Origin: Druceiella hillmani
Lineage: Eukaryota; Arthropoda; Insecta; Lepidoptera; Hepialidae
Direction: 5' to 3'
DNA: 64,000 nucleotides
NCBI GenBank assembly: GCA_039881145.1
Contig: JAYKKI010000015.1
Span: forward strand, 23,367,501-23,431,500
Shown here piece after piece: positions 24,760 through 38,074 of this stretch. Below the pieces are notes generated by a model, which was not told where the DNA came from, ran no database searches, and saw only the letters and a program-made list of their open reading frames with translations. The translations under genes were made by a program, and so were the position numbers. The stretch's first letter is position 1. Every line of letters begins with the position of its first letter.

Positions 24760-27700
24760 GAAACATACATATTATAATGGGAAAAGAATATCATAACTTT
24801 ATACAATATAACTGATGTTGTGATTACATTCTTTTTAAACTAGTTGTGTCAAAAATAGAAAGGTTTAAGGTTAATATTGCATATATTTTGGAAGATACGC
24901 GGAAATTTTGAAAATTTTAAATTTGCCGCCTAGAAATGTGGCTCCTTAAATCCATAATTTTTTAAATTATATGTCGCCAGTGGCACTCGCAACTTTAAAA
25001 CAAATACAATTATATCTATATCTTTGTTCTATCGTTAACGCTCTACGATAAAGCAATTGATATACTCATATTTATAAACGTATATTACTCTCCTTTCTGA
25101 GTATCGTCATAATTAGATAAAATATTTTATTAAGGAGGATATTGTCAAACTAACTATCACCGAGGTGAAAGTATTGCATTATTTGTAAGAAAATTATATC
25201 TTCCAAAACAAGTCTATTTTCTGTGTGTGTTTATATTTCGCTTTAATATTGAAAATTTAACTGACTGGTGAATTATGTGTAGTATGAAATATTATACATT
25301 ATACATTACTAAAGGTTTATGTGTTAAGAAATGAACACATAGTTTTAATTAATGTAATCATAATTGTAAACAAAGTAGTATATAGAAATGCACATAGTTT
25401 ATACAGATAGTGTCCCATCTAAAGGGTGGGCACTATTGTTACACAGATAGTGTCAGTTTAGTAACTAAATATTAAATATAACTCTAAATATTCCAATTGC
25501 CGTACGACAAATTCTTAGTCGCCCTTAAAATTCCATCATTGACCAAAAGGTAACCCAGCATAGAATCTATCCCTGTAATTTGTTTTCTTATAGTATGAAA
25601 TTATATTGGAGCTAACTATTTCCAATTGTGTTTACATGGTTAACAGGATAAGCTAACGCTGAATGTGCATTTACATAGTTGTCTGCATGGAAAATTATAC
25701 TCATAAGTCAGAATACCTCACTGAGAAATCATCATGAAATATTCAGAAGTATAAAGCCTACTAACTTAAAATAAATTTAAATTTCTAGACTGCTGCAAAT
25801 TTTTTCTTTAAACTCAATCCCAAAGTTGTGAAAAATGAGGGCGAAATAAGCTAAAATATTTAAGATAACGCTCAAAGCAACTTTAACTATATCCCAAACA
25901 AAACTCATCATTTTATAATTTTGCAATAAGATTTGAAAATTATCTCCCAAGTTCAATGCTCTCAAACTTTTACGGAAAAGATAATTATTCGTATCATACA
26001 AGAGAGTGTCTTATTTATAAGACACAAGGGGGACTAGCACATTTTCACTTCTGGCCCAGGCTTTATTCCTCTCAGCTATCACCTAGAAAGCTGAAGTTTT
26101 TCGTCACTTTCATTGATATTACATGCGTACACGTATATCAATACAAATTTTCATTCTCCATATGATCGAAGAAAAAAGTAACTACTGAAGGAAAATTATC
26201 TTTATGAAGTTCCGAAGAATTTTGAAAAATGTTACTAATATATTGCTTTTTTGTTTGATTAAAATTACAATTACCATTATTTACTCGAGCTAAGCTAACC
26301 TCCGAATCAATCCAGTTATAAACATTGGAATAAAGGTGTCGCTTTGAATTTTCCCTCACTTCGCTTTTTCATAACGTTAAAAGTTAAAGATGATGTAAAA
26401 AGCTTTTTGGGAAACTAATTATTCGTTTGTCTTGGCGGAATACAGCAATCATTAAAGTCAATATGTTATAAAAATGTAATGCAATGATTTAAAAAGTAAA
26501 TTATTATAATACCGTACTGTGGTCTAATCAACAAATAATATAAATGTCCTTTTCTTGTCATATTATATATCAAATTATATCTTACTAAAAATTGTTTATG
26601 ATTTTAATTGTAAATATACACAACTTTTCTCAACGCATTTTTCTATATTTTTTCACTGAAGACAGTGTCAAACTAAAATCGCTTTCAATATATTACTAAT
26701 TATAACCGTACTATTTTTTTGAAAGCCACAAGCGTCTCCTTCAAGCCAACTTCCCTTAGTGTAATAATTAATTCGTCAGATCATAAATCAATTAGTTACG
26801 AACTTATGCCGTTACGTCAACTGAACTAATTCGAAGTTCTTGGGTTCCCTGAAGAAATCATGAAATTAGCAAATACGTACTCCGGCGGAATACAAGTTCG
26901 TTCGTGTTCATGCGTTGCCCAGGGATTAATCGACGTAAAATTTTTAAACATGATGTTGTTGAGGAAGCGTCCTTATATTTAATATAAATTTTGGTAAAGT
27001 TAACGTAGCCCTCTTTTTTCGCACAGGATATTCTTTTAAATATAAATTTGCTAAAGGGGAAGGACGTTACCTCGTAATATTTGCGGTTGACTTAATTTTT
27101 ACAAACAAGTTAATCATCTGTTCTGATACTGATTGTTTTACATATTACTTGCTTGTTTATTTTCGAGGTAGATAAATTATTTTTAGGCGAGGTTCAATTA
27201 AAATTTCGTCTTCTATAATTTTAACCTCCGGCTGTATTAATACAATTACTTTTAATGTAATTTCTTCTCGCTGCTTTTCTTTATGAAGTTTAGAAAAATA
27301 GTTTACCTAAATCTTATTGATATAATTCAATAACTTAGTGAAATTGGTTAGCGTAATAAACAAATATCCCGAAGCAAATCAACCTCTTTAGATTTTTTGT
27401 ATTCCCGATTAGAACAATTTTGTGATGTGTACAATTATTGACAGATTAATGTCGGTATTCTGTTCCAGTATTAAAGTTGGAGATATATAATATTTTTGTA
27501 ATACAAAAATTTAACTTTATACAAAATTTATTCAACCATGGAGAACGCTTCTATCTGGGTTTTTTAATTAAATTAATAAATGTGATTTAAATGTTAGTTT
27601 TTAATAATTAATTCCTTGTTTCCTGAGTTTCAATTTTATTTATAATTAACTTTTGTTTAACACGTTACTTGCGCCAATGTGGACATTTCAAACTGCAGAA

Positions 27701-28239
27701 AAACACACGCAAGTGGTAGAATTGTATTCCATATAATTCCAATACATATAAGACGATAATAAAAGATGTAATGAAAACTGTTTTACGCATTTAAATGTTT
27801 AAATAACTTTTTCTAGAATTAATGAAAATCTACAGCTCGATTACGTGTCATTTATTATGTCCATATTTGATATTGTTCATTCATTCAAAACTTGAATGAA
27901 TGCAAACGAAAAAAAGTGTAATGTTATTGTTTCTAGAAAAAATTGAAACAAAGGGTCAGCGAAGAGAGCGGGGCAGTGCTACGGATGGCGTCACATGCAG
28001 CAACGCGACAATTGTGAGTAATACACCATTGTGGTGCATCACGCTGCATTACGGTGCGGAGATTTACGTTTGTATAATGATTTTATTGCGGTATCTTTTG
28101 ATTTTCTATACCCTGACTTAAATTTGTAGATCTAGAGGTCATGAAAATACGATTTGACCAAAAAAGTTTTAAGATTGAATCGTAGGAATTGGAAAATTAT
28201 CATTTATTTACACAAGTACTTGTAATTTTTGACCGAAAC
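24760..28239. other. A+T-rich DNA, no gene seen
   Basis: No coding region recognised. Structures seen: an imperfect hairpin at about 25409-25437 (atagtgtccca with tgggcactat) followed by a second copy of acagatagtgtc at about 25443, and a G+C-richer patch at 27955-28065 just upstream of the integrase relic (gcggggcagtgctacgg, cattacggtgcgg). That patch could be part of the same element. Confidence 0.4.
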
Positions 28240-29515
28240 TAAAGCATTCAAGAAATGTATTTCACAAAAGACACTTGAAGATCATCAAAGATTATCCAGG
28301 TATGATACATTTGAGACTGAAAATGTATATAAACTAGTAGTATCCTTAAAATTAAAGAGATTAAATTATTTATTATACGTGTGTATTAGAGGACATTTTT
28401 AATAATATTCAAGAAACTCATATACTTCTATAAAACGTAAAGTGAAACAGAATGGTGAAAGAGTTTAATTGTAAGTATAATAATATAAAATAAGTATCCC
28501 AAAAAAGGATTTGTTAACTATATCGAAAGTAATAAACTTAATTCGCGATGTTATATTGTCCTTATCGACATGCATTCACAGGCTGATGGTGATTTTAAGT
28601 TCATCATGGTATTTCAAGACACTGAATTTTGTGCAGTTTAGGACACTAAAATCCAAGCATGCTGAGGATATTGGTCCCCAGTAGTTGGATATATTAACTT
28701 CATGTATTTTTTACTTCACGTATTTTTTACTTCATGTATTTTTTACTTCATGTATTTTTTGCAATGACAATGGGCGAGAATTTACTAATAAAATAATTGA
28801 AGACTTCTGTCAAACGGGAAATGAACAAAATTTATTCATGAAATGCTACGGCTTATTAAATCACGATATTTACTGGAAAAAGCTAATTAAAACACTGGAC
28901 ATATGTTATTTTAATAGTCGGAAACAAAGGAGACTACAAAGTGGTCTTAAGGATTAACATTTCTGCAGTTCAAGAAGATTAAAACCTTAGTACCTTATAC
29001 CATTTAGGAAAAAAATCATATTCCATACGGATATATGTTTAGTTGAAGAGCTAAAGCGGGTTTAAAAACAGTTCTGCCAGCTTTTGATACATTATCACAA
29101 ATAACAAGTGGAGAAGGTCTCGAAGAGTCAATCTTGAAAGATCAATCTGGTAATCGTCATGAACACGCAGCTTGTTGCACATAGTGTTATAATTGAATCT
29201 AGAGGTTCAAATAAGAAGAATACTCAAAGACATTAAATGTCAACATCGATTCGACAATCGAAGCATTTTGGCAAAAAATACAGAACGCATGAGGTTATTC
29301 TAGTGTGACTGGCAAAGTAAGCCGAGAAAATTTGTAAATTTTCAGTTGTGGAAATAGGCAAAAGCATTATAATTAGAGTATCAAAATTGATCAAGCCACG
29401 GCAAAAGTTCGAAATATAATTGCTGCAATACTTTCTGCTTAAAAGAATAACCTTTATAAGCTAGGTACAATACATAATATTTTAATCCAACTGCATTCGA
29501 GGAATTGATTAAACC
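28240..29515 (+). pseudogene. KRBA2/SCAND3-like integrase pseudogene (Ginger/Gypsy-type integrase)
   Basis: Consecutive pieces in all three plus frames follow the order of this integrase family. They are: LEDHQRLSRYDTFE (about 28272); LEDIFNNIQETHI and NRMVKEFNCKYNNI (about 28390-28490), the zinc-binding N-terminal region; IDMHSQADGDFKFIMV (Asp codon 28567-28569) and LKSKHAEDIG; NDNGREFTNKIIED (Asp codon 28766-28768); KAGLKTVLPAFDTLSQI (about 29057); HEHAACCT (about 29160); and ARNII-like plus NLYKLGTIHNILIQL (about 29448-29500) at the C-terminus. The first two acids of the DDE core are visible. I could not locate the third. Stops and frame changes are numerous, so the copy is old and dead. 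A tandem expansion (28697-28760) sits inside the core. The family catalyses DNA strand transfer. Whether this came from a DNA transposon or an LTR element is not shown. Confidence 0.85.
28697..28760. repeat. 16-bp tandem repeat, 4 copies, inside the integrase relic
   Basis: acttcatgtatttttt is repeated four times head to tail. Copy 2 (28713-28728) has one change, cacg for catg. It lies between the segments before and after the second catalytic Asp, where the intact family has a short hydrophobic stretch. It therefore grew after the gene had lost function, or helped to break it. Confidence 0.97.
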
Positions 29516-30090
29516 TCTAAAAAGTAAAAATAATTTCAATTAACGAACTTCCTGAGATTGATATAGAGTAGTGAGTGTGCTCGTGAAAGACTTCAGTTTG
29601 AGAGGAAAAAGTTTTCACCATTGCAATTGTATGATAAATTGAATGCAATTCAAACTGATGTAAATGCAAAAAGTTACATATTTTTGTAATTCTAAATATC
29701 ATGAAAATCCGTAAAAACAAACAAATATTTTAGTCCTAATTTGTTTTATATTGATTTTAATGTAACACATTTGTTTTTAAAACTTTGTGAAATTTTATGT
29801 ATAAAGTTTAAATTGTGTTCGTGCTAGTTTTTAAATAAAAGAGGTTCTTGATACAAATGACGACATTTTACTACTTAACCAAATCCGTTAGGAAAGTATT
29901 AATAATAACTAGTAAAACTACTATTCTCACGGTCTTCCATACATTGACCGATGCCTGCTGTTAAAATTAATACTAACTGTTAGTTTTTAATGTAACTGCA
30001 TTTATTATTCTGACCGTAACACATATATTTGTACTTGTATTTATACAATTTTACTGAAATATAATTTTTATGTGAAATAATATCCTTACC
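29516..30090. other. A+T-rich DNA, no gene seen
   Basis: No terminal repeat of the integrase-bearing element was found in this downstream flank. Confidence 0.4.
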
Positions 30091-30131
30091 GCTTTATATT
30101 CAAATCCCTCACAAGGGTTTGAATATAAAGC
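30091..30131. repeat. 14-bp inverted repeat with extended inner pairing
   Basis: gctttatattcaaa (30091-30104) is exactly complementary to 30118-30131. The inner words ccct and aggg also pair after a one-base bulge. Confidence 0.9.
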
Positions 30132-33100
30132 ATTTTTGACTTTGAATAAAAATATTTGAAGGAAGTTACGAAACGTAAAAGAGCTCTGACCCACAATAAA
30201 ACGAATTTTGATTTAAGAATTCGAGTTCTTGAGACTTTTGAGTTCAAGTACTCTGAGCTGTGTTAAGCAGTTTTCAATAAAAGTTGGAATTAGCTTGTAC
30301 TTTCACAGAATCATACACATACGGTTTAATAAACTTGTATAAATAACCGTTTGGCAGCACCTTTACCGGGCAACTCATTAACGTATTATGAGTTTTGATA
30401 ATTTAACCGATCTTTCTAAGTAAAAATCACAAACACACACATACACCAAAAAAATATGTTTTGTTTGTTTTGTACGTTGTTAATTCCTAATAAATTTTAA
30501 TTTTTTGATTAGTACATAATTAACTGAACTTTTATTTTTTTCCGCTATGTTAAAACAGGTTTATATTAGTTTTCATACTTTATTTACGGTCATATTTATG
30601 TTATTGCTATATTACCCTTATCCTTCATGATTTTCTTTTAAAAGTGAGTGCCGGTCAGAGTGACTATTAATGTTACGCCAGGATGACATGTCAACAAAAG
30701 TGCAATACGTCGGCTCGATCTCATTATATTGTGCCTTGTATTTGGCCACATTATTGATCAGACATTACAATCAACTATTTCTGGATTAGTTCAGTGATTT
30801 CACGAAATACAACGAAAAGTAACGGAGAGTAGACCGTATTATGGGTATGATTTGTTTACCGCATGACTAAACCAACCTATACCTATTCTTGCAATACGAC
30901 CTGAAAGCATTACTCGAAGAGTTTCCATCAAATGCTTTAAGTATAGTATGTTTCCATGGTGTTATGTAACGCGTCAGAATTTAAGTACAGGCCCCTTCCT
31001 CGAAGTACTATGGAAGTGACAAGAGCAGCCAAATTGTATCACAGCCATTGCCGCATTGATCTTAAAATATTACAGCCCTGAATTTTTATTTTAGGTTTTA
31101 AATTAAGAATATTATTTATTTTACGACTTATGGCAATAAGATAGAAATACGTGACAAAATAAAATACGCATTTGATGACATAAAAACACGAGTAACTTGG
31201 GACGCCAGTTTTTAACATAATAAAATGAATAGATCTCACATAACACACTTATTTTAGAAGAAACAATACTTATTTTTCAAAAAGATTTTGTGGTAAAATA
31301 CTTCATTTCTCAAAAAAGTCATTAAACAAGGTAAAAGAACTAAGATTGAACACGTTCTAAAAATGAATAGATCTTTACATAAATTCATAATTATGAGCTA
31401 TTGTTATCTCATTCATAATTCTACTTTTACTACATATGCATATCCAATAGGTGGCTCTGACTGTGCGGCAGTATTAGCCGTTTAACCATTTAGTTGAGGT
31501 TGATGCAAGTTTGACAACGAGATGAGTAACTAAAAGAAATCTTATATATAATCGTCTTATTTTCTACTCAAGAGCCCAAAAAAGCCGACTTGCTGTACCA
31601 ATTTATTAACAGCCAATCTTATTATAATAACGTTATTATGTAAAATTTCAGATGTTAGTCAGATGTTTTAAAAATGTCATCTTCTACGATTTTCAGGACT
31701 TATTTGTCACTTAGCAACGTTATAATTTTTCCATTATTTTGTTAAACGCTTCTCTACTTTATTTTTCCTTCAAATATTTTCACAATAGTTGTACTAAATC
31801 AATTCTATAAATAGTCATCCATTTCCTTAAAATATTATCTGAAAATATTCTATTTAACCCAGAGAGGTGGTTAAATTAAAGCTTTTCTCAAATAATATAT
31901 ATAACCTTATATTGTAAACATAAGCTTGGTGTAATATGCTAATATCAATTAGGCACAAGCGTTTCATCTAGTTGAACATAACTCACTATGCGTTTAATAT
32001 CCGTACGTGAGATAATTATAAATGTCTGTAGTCAAAGCAGCGTTACTGAAGCTCTTCGTTGTATGTTAGTAATTTGCAAGTATTTTGTTACTTTTTTAAT
32101 TTAATTTGAATACATATTACACAGCAGTCATCTGTTCAAATTTGACAAAAATTCATTAATTTCATAACTGATTTTAATGATATACCAGTTATCAAGAGTT
32201 AAAAACTATTAAATTTTATAAGTGCTCTACGGTCCTATGAGTAAATATAAAAAACTCATTAAAATACTTTCATAAATAAATACGATATTTCTCATTTGTT
32301 TCATTGACTGAGCAAATAAAACATTTAAGAGGCTTATTTTTTATTTTGTCTGTATAGACTGTATTTTCTATTTTTCTAACACCCGGACCTAATCATATAA
32401 GAACTGTTGTTGGTCTCTTAAAATCAAATATTAATCTAACTATTAGTCTAATGCACGTGTTAATCACTGTAATCAGGTAACTTAGCTACTTAGCATTCAG
32501 CAATTATATGCTACTTAGCATTCAACAGTTATAACTCTTGAAATATTTGAACCAAGATAACTGAAGCAATTTCAAGTGAATGTTCTGAGGTGAAATGATC
32601 TCAATTTTTTTTTCAGATTTTTAAAATCCTCTGTCGAAATGTGAGAGTGGTACCTAAATAAAAGTTTATTAATGAGTTTTTTTATATTTTTTTATTTCCT
32701 ATTTCAAATCGAATAAACATAAATATTTTTCTCAAATATTCAATTAGTAATATAAAAATATTCCATCAATAATATTACTCAATATATCAAACCAAATATG
32801 GGCGTTAATAGTTCGAGATTATCCAGCTCCAGCGCTGTCTGTCAGGTAAAGCTGCTTTAACGAATAGAGATGGGAAAAATCAGCTTACTAAGAAAAGCGA
32901 AATCTCCCAAACTTAAAATTTATTCCTGGCTTTGAAATTGTCTTAAATATAATATGTGTATAATAATTATGACTTTTAGCCTTCTGTTCGTGCACCTGTA
33001 TTCCTTCGAATATTTTTCATTCCAAATATTTAGTATTTTTTTCATAATAATTTTTTTACACATAATCCTCGTCGTCAACAGGTTGTATCAGTTCAAGGCT

Positions 33101-33145
33101 ATAACGGCTTACCAACTGATCCGTATTATCGGGTCTATATTATGT
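30132..33145. other. A+T-rich DNA, no gene seen
   Basis: The patch at 30640-31060 is richer in G+C and less repetitive than its surroundings but shows no sustained frame or known motif. The rest is plain A+T-rich sequence. Confidence 0.4.
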
Positions 33146-33361
33146 CCATAATGACCACGCTGGTCAGACGGGCTAGCGATTACAATGCGTACCCATTGAC
33201 GCTACTATCTATCACTCTTCTATGATATTTAGACACGCGATTAGAAAAATCATTCCAGCCCCGCTCAACGAGCGGCCGGGAATTGAACCCGAGAATCCGC
33301 GATACGTCACGCAATCAAAACCGAAAACCTAGTGGTTAACGAAACCCACCACGGTGCCGAC
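33146..33361 (-). mobile_element. tRNA-derived SINE
   Basis: Read on the minus strand, the head has an A-box-like accgtggtggg (33346-33356), then a B-box GGTTCAATTCC (plus-strand positions 33279-33289) inside ctcgggttcaattcccgg. This is the T-arm of a tRNA. The distance between boxes (about 55-65 bp) fits an internal RNA polymerase III promoter. The acceptor stem and anticodon arm are not intact, so this is not a tRNA gene. A short hairpin ccgctc-aac-gagcgg follows the T-arm. The 3' part ends in gaccagcgtggtcattatgg, which resembles a 3' tail common to insect RTE-like LINEs (gaccagcgtggtggactatgg-like). This would fit mobilisation by such a LINE. No A-tail or target duplication was assigned. 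Confidence 0.82.
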
Positions 33362-34774
33362 ATTTTTCAAGTACACTCTTTTTAAATTTGAATTTTGTCA
33401 TTACATATAATAATGTTTATCTTTAAAATGATACCGTAATAAAGTAGCTGCATCACCATAATAATATTTTCTTTAAACTATTTTCAAAATATGAAAAATT
33501 AAATCTCCAAACAAAAGTGAGTTAAAACCAAAAGCTCTTACCGTTATTCCGGTAAGTAATAGTTTCAACAAAATTACCTCAAGAAAGATACACCTCTGTC
33601 AGACTCAATAGGACTTTCGTCTTACTTCACGTTCATTGAATATCAATAACATCTACAGGGAATCAAGAGTACTTCCATTTGCATTGAAGAATATTCCGAC
33701 TCAGTTATAAGGAAAGTTTCTTTCCAACATTTATCTTTGTGCATTTGAGAGATTTTATATAAAAATTAATCTTGTACTGAAGAAGTTTGCGGATCAAGTA
33801 AAGATTAAACTGAAGGGTAATGATTTGTAAACCCATTACCATTCGCGTTCGTCTTTATCTGAGGTTGCAATTTTATATAAGTCGACCAATTATTTAGATA
33901 GCGTGGTATTTAATGTTTTAAGTAAAAGTTTACCTTTAAGGTTATTTTAATTTATACAGCAATCTTCAAGACAAACGTTTACTTTGTTATGTTTTAAGGT
34001 TTTTATATATATATCATCGATAAAGAACAGATACAAAAAACCATTACAAAGTCGCCTGATATTAAAATACATATTGAGGTTTTTCTTTAACTATCTTGGT
34101 GTTATTTACTCAGAACCACTTTTGAAGGGGCAGAAACAAACAATAGTATTAGGCCCTTATGGTTCATTTAAGAGAGAAGTTTGGCCAAAAAAGGACAGCT
34201 TTGTTGGATCAAAATTTCTGAATTTTGCACAAAGAAAATATTACCCCCCACACATTGAAAACATTTAAGTTTTTTAACAATAATTCAAAGAATATTATCG
34301 ACCACGTACTGTACTTGCCAAATATGGACACGTACAATGAATCAATATTATTTATTGAACAATTCCAGATGTTTATTTCCAAGAAGGTATATTTATCCCT
34401 TGCTTCAGAAAACAAATGACTCTCTGAATTTACAAATATATAACTTGTAAATTTAGTCGCTAGCATGTGACTGTAATGTTTTGTGCTATTCTAATTGTTT
34501 GTAATTATTAAGGTTTTTGATTTATTTCAAAGGATCTTGTATTGCATAATAACTGGATCCATGCAATTGTCTGGAAATGATAAATTTTTGGTTTTCTTAC
34601 TAAATGTATTCACACTTGATAGTGTCTTTCTTTTTCTAAGGTTAACAAATACAATTCAAATTCAAAATGTTAAAAGTAGCAATTGTGAGACGATTCAAAA
34701 AAATCAAACTTCATTTTCATTAAAAAAAATCACAAAAAAATCAAACTTCATTTTGATACCAGTTTGTGCTCAGT
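33362..34774. other. A+T-rich DNA, no gene seen
   Basis: The open frame at 33984-34268 is of chance length and unrecognised. A 21-bp word (seven A, then tcaaacttcatttt) occurs at 34697-34717 and again at 34734-34754. Confidence 0.4.
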
Positions 34775-35510
34775 GATGACCTCAGTGATGTTCTTCTTTC
34801 CAAGTCCGGATTACGTGTGTGTATGTATTAGCAGGCTCCTTAGTAACACGCGTTTCCGATGTTCGGTATCTGACTCTAGTTAGCGATATCGGCACTCATT
34901 TCACAATCACGTTATTGACGCTTTAAGATTGTATTTCACATTATTGCCATGCAGAATTCTCGAAAATTCTATGATATTAATTAAATTAAGGTTTTTATAA
35001 TACTCTCTTGCATAGGAAGTTGGTAATTGATTTTATTATTTGGTCTGCAAATGATGTAACTTGCGTCCTTATTTTGTATAAAATATGGCTTAATTCCCTT
35101 TATTCATTTTAAAATTTATAGTTACTATCTTCACATGTACCACTACTTATCGTTTTGTTCATTGTTAGATCTAACTCATTGAAAGTGAGAAATAGCTGCA
35201 TCTAGTCCTGCATTTATTCAATTCGTTAAAGAGTTACATCGCTACATTGACTACTCTTCAGCGTTGGGACTGATTTTTTGCACCAGGCTCTTATGAGATA
35301 ATGAGAAAACATCCACCATTTTGTATAACTTCTGCATGTACTAACATCCGCTTGCGATCCACTATTGTCCCTGTACTTAATTTTTAGGGTTCCGTACCTC
35401 AAAAGAAAAAAACGGATCAAATCACGTGTCTGTGCCCATCTATAAAATATGTGACGAATAAACTTAAAATTTGGTACAGTTATATATCTTAGAAGCACAT
35501 ATTTATTAAA
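34775..35510 (-). mobile_element. Composite interspersed repeat, copy A
   Basis: This segment aligns along most of its length with 41277-42175 in inverted orientation. Anchors are ggattacgtg (34808), tctagttagcgatatcg (about 34876), cacgttattgac, ggtctgcaaatgatgtaac and ttgcgtcc (35042-35069), the act-ttttttgcaccaggctct block (about 35269-35292) and gggttccgtacctcaaaag (35387-35405). The last anchor and the sequence after it (to about 35505) are the end of the same family as the repeat at 11.3 kb. The rest, about 600 bp, is a separate module not present at 11.3 kb. No protein is encoded. Identity is roughly 70-75% by eye, so both copies are old. Confidence 0.8.
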
Positions 35511-35752
35511 AATATTTTTAATTTTAAAAATATTTATTCTCTATAAGAATTAAAGAACTTTTGTAAATTAAAAAACTTATAAGTGTCTAAATATATATAT
35601 TAACGCTCATAGAGCGAGTTCCACTCCACGTACGTACTTGTCGTACCACGTACTTGACGTGGTTTATTCGTTTTTAGGTTTATTTTACAAGATACTACAT
35701 TGCGTAATATATGTGCATAATTAAAATTATAATTTTACAAAATTACTAAAAC

Positions 35753-35754
<2 letters not shown>
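35511..35754. other. A+T-rich DNA with a cacgtac cluster
   Basis: 35623-35665 contains two tandem copies of a ccacgtac...ttg(t/a)cgt unit and can partly fold (ccacgt with acgtgg). No gene seen. Confidence 0.4.
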
Positions 35755-35812
<58 letters not shown>

Positions 35813-35813
35813 T
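35755..35813. repeat. (TA)n microsatellite
   Basis: About 55 bp of TA with one tg step near its right end. Confidence 0.95.
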
Positions 35814-36208
35814 GGGAATATTTAGATTTTAGCTCGTCAGTCTGTTATATTAACTTTTAAACTTTTACTAGATTGATTTTAAGGAATATTTAACGTAATT
35901 TTAGAGACTTTGCTAATAATTTTTTTTTATTTGTTAAATGGAAAATGTGAAAATATTGTGGAACAACTTGCGTCAATAAACAGAACTTTATTTTGATGAC
36001 GATTTCTACGCTAACGACATGTGCATTTCAGTAGGTGGATATATGTGTAAACAAATTTTCTGTTATAATTTTTTCATTTTTGTTATGACCATTAAGTTAT
36101 TCTATGTTAAATCGATATACTTATTAACGATTTTTTCTTTCACAATTACACTAATGTACACTTACATAAAATCTTTGTGAACTCTCTGCGAGTTTATTTT
36201 TATAATGA

Positions 36209-36280
36209 AAATTTTCTGATATATTTTCTGATATTCGAAAATTTTCTGATATATTGACTGATGAAATATTTTCTGATATT
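36209..36280. repeat. Irregular short tandem repeat of attttctgatat
   Basis: The 12-bp word attttctgatat occurs four times within 72 bp, with variable spacers (att, tcgaaa and others). Confidence 0.85.
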
Positions 36281-37831
36281 CGTATGTTATGATTCTCATT
36301 TGGTCATAAAAAGGTAATTGAACAATTTTCGCCAAGAAAAACAGAATTTAAATATTTTTTGTGAGTATGAAAAATCAGGCATTTTTTCACACCCAATTTA
36401 AAATTCTTGTACAGATTTTCATGGAACGTTTTATAACATACAATCCCTTATATTTAAAGTTACAGAAACATTAGGTTCTTACACAGACTTAATATGTCTT
36501 GATAATATCTTTTGATAATATCATTTATAATGACTTGATAATAGAATTTATAATTGTGTACAAAAATACCGAAATTACTTAATTCGTCACAGTTGTTTTT
36601 GTTTTTTCGCAACATCATAGATTCGTATATGATATACAAACCAAAATAATTAGTTATGTCTTTTTTACTCAGTAATATTGTTAATAAGTATGTTAAAAAT
36701 TATATTAGTGTGATGCTGTGGGCATATAAATTTAATTACTAGTTTTGTATCATTTCGTTTAAGAAATATATCGGAGAGGCTGTTTATAAAATTTGTTTAT
36801 TTTCAATTCAGATGAAATTTTTTATTATATGTTATTTAAAATTTTACTTAGAAAATTCATTTCAATAATTTTTATTTTGTACGTACGAAATTAAATACGT
36901 TTTAAATTTAATTAAATCACTGTTTAATTCAGAATTAAATATTTAAGAATTTAATGCTCGTTCAAATATATGCGGTCGGCATATTTGAAGAAAAATAGAT
37001 AAATATATAATGTATTCAAAACCAAATTAAAGAAAATTTCAATTTAATCGAAACTAAATCGATATCTCACATGAAAACAATACAATATTGGATAATTAAA
37101 AATAGTTACTTCCGTAACCCAAACAAATTAAATCATTTAAACACCTATTAACATCAAATTCTTTAATTGACTTCTGTGTATCAGTGTGATATTACAATTA
37201 AAATTATTGTAAAAATGATTTATTTAGAGTTTTCCAGAATTGAAACCATTTATGTACAGACTACAAGAATAATAAATGTTTCCATTTTATTTTTGAGCGT
37301 GTGCCCACACGGTTGTTTACCGGGATGTAGTTTAATGCAAACTATCCCTGCAAACCTGTTACATTTACTACACCCAGTGCGACGATGTGTCATCTCTTTG
37401 GCGTTATAGTTGAAGGTGCGCTAAAAACGGTATTTTTTAATATAAATGAAAAAAATTAAGGTCCACTTAAAAATTATTTATAGAATAAATATTATTTTTG
37501 ATTTTGTAAAAAAAGTGAATACTGAAGATCTCTTTATGTAGCTTGGAAAAATATCGTAGTATAATTTTGTATTTTGTATGCAATAAATTTAAATATTTTA
37601 CGATTTAACCTGTAGTGAAAAAAATAAGTGCTTCTACAAACTATTTAACAAAACTGCTGTTCACTTATTTCTACCCACTAAACTGTAAGACTTGCAGAAA
37701 AATAGCTAAAGAACTCAATGGCAAAAAATATTTTAAATAGCCAAAACGGTTTATTATGATATCAAAAAACTATTATTTCTTTTGATGTTTTCTATTTCAT
37801 GCTATAAGTCGTTAACTAGATATATAACTTG

Positions 37832-37835
<4 letters not shown>
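36281..37835. other. A+T-rich DNA, no gene seen
   Basis: A G+C-richer patch at 37295-37410 (gcgtgtgcccacacgg and onward) has an open frame of chance length. Nothing is recognised. Confidence 0.4.
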
Positions 37836-37904
<69 letters not shown>

Positions 37905-37925
37905 CATTTATATATATACATATGT
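37836..37925. repeat. (TA)n microsatellite with imperfect right edge
   Basis: About 65 bp of pure TA followed by catacat and short TA runs. Confidence 0.95.
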
Positions 37926-38074
37926 GTATAGTTATATAGACAATCTTTTCTTTTTTAATTAATATAATCAAGTAGGACTACTAAAGTCTCGTTTAACCTG
38001 TCGTGATTTAATTTCTATTCGTTTTGGTTAAAGATACTTAGAGTCAATATTTCACAAGGAAATATATTAATCCC

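Noticed and set aside
33279..33289. tRNA gene suggested by a good B box
   Set aside because: There is no paired acceptor stem or anticodon arm and the sequence continues as a SINE body, so it was called a SINE instead.
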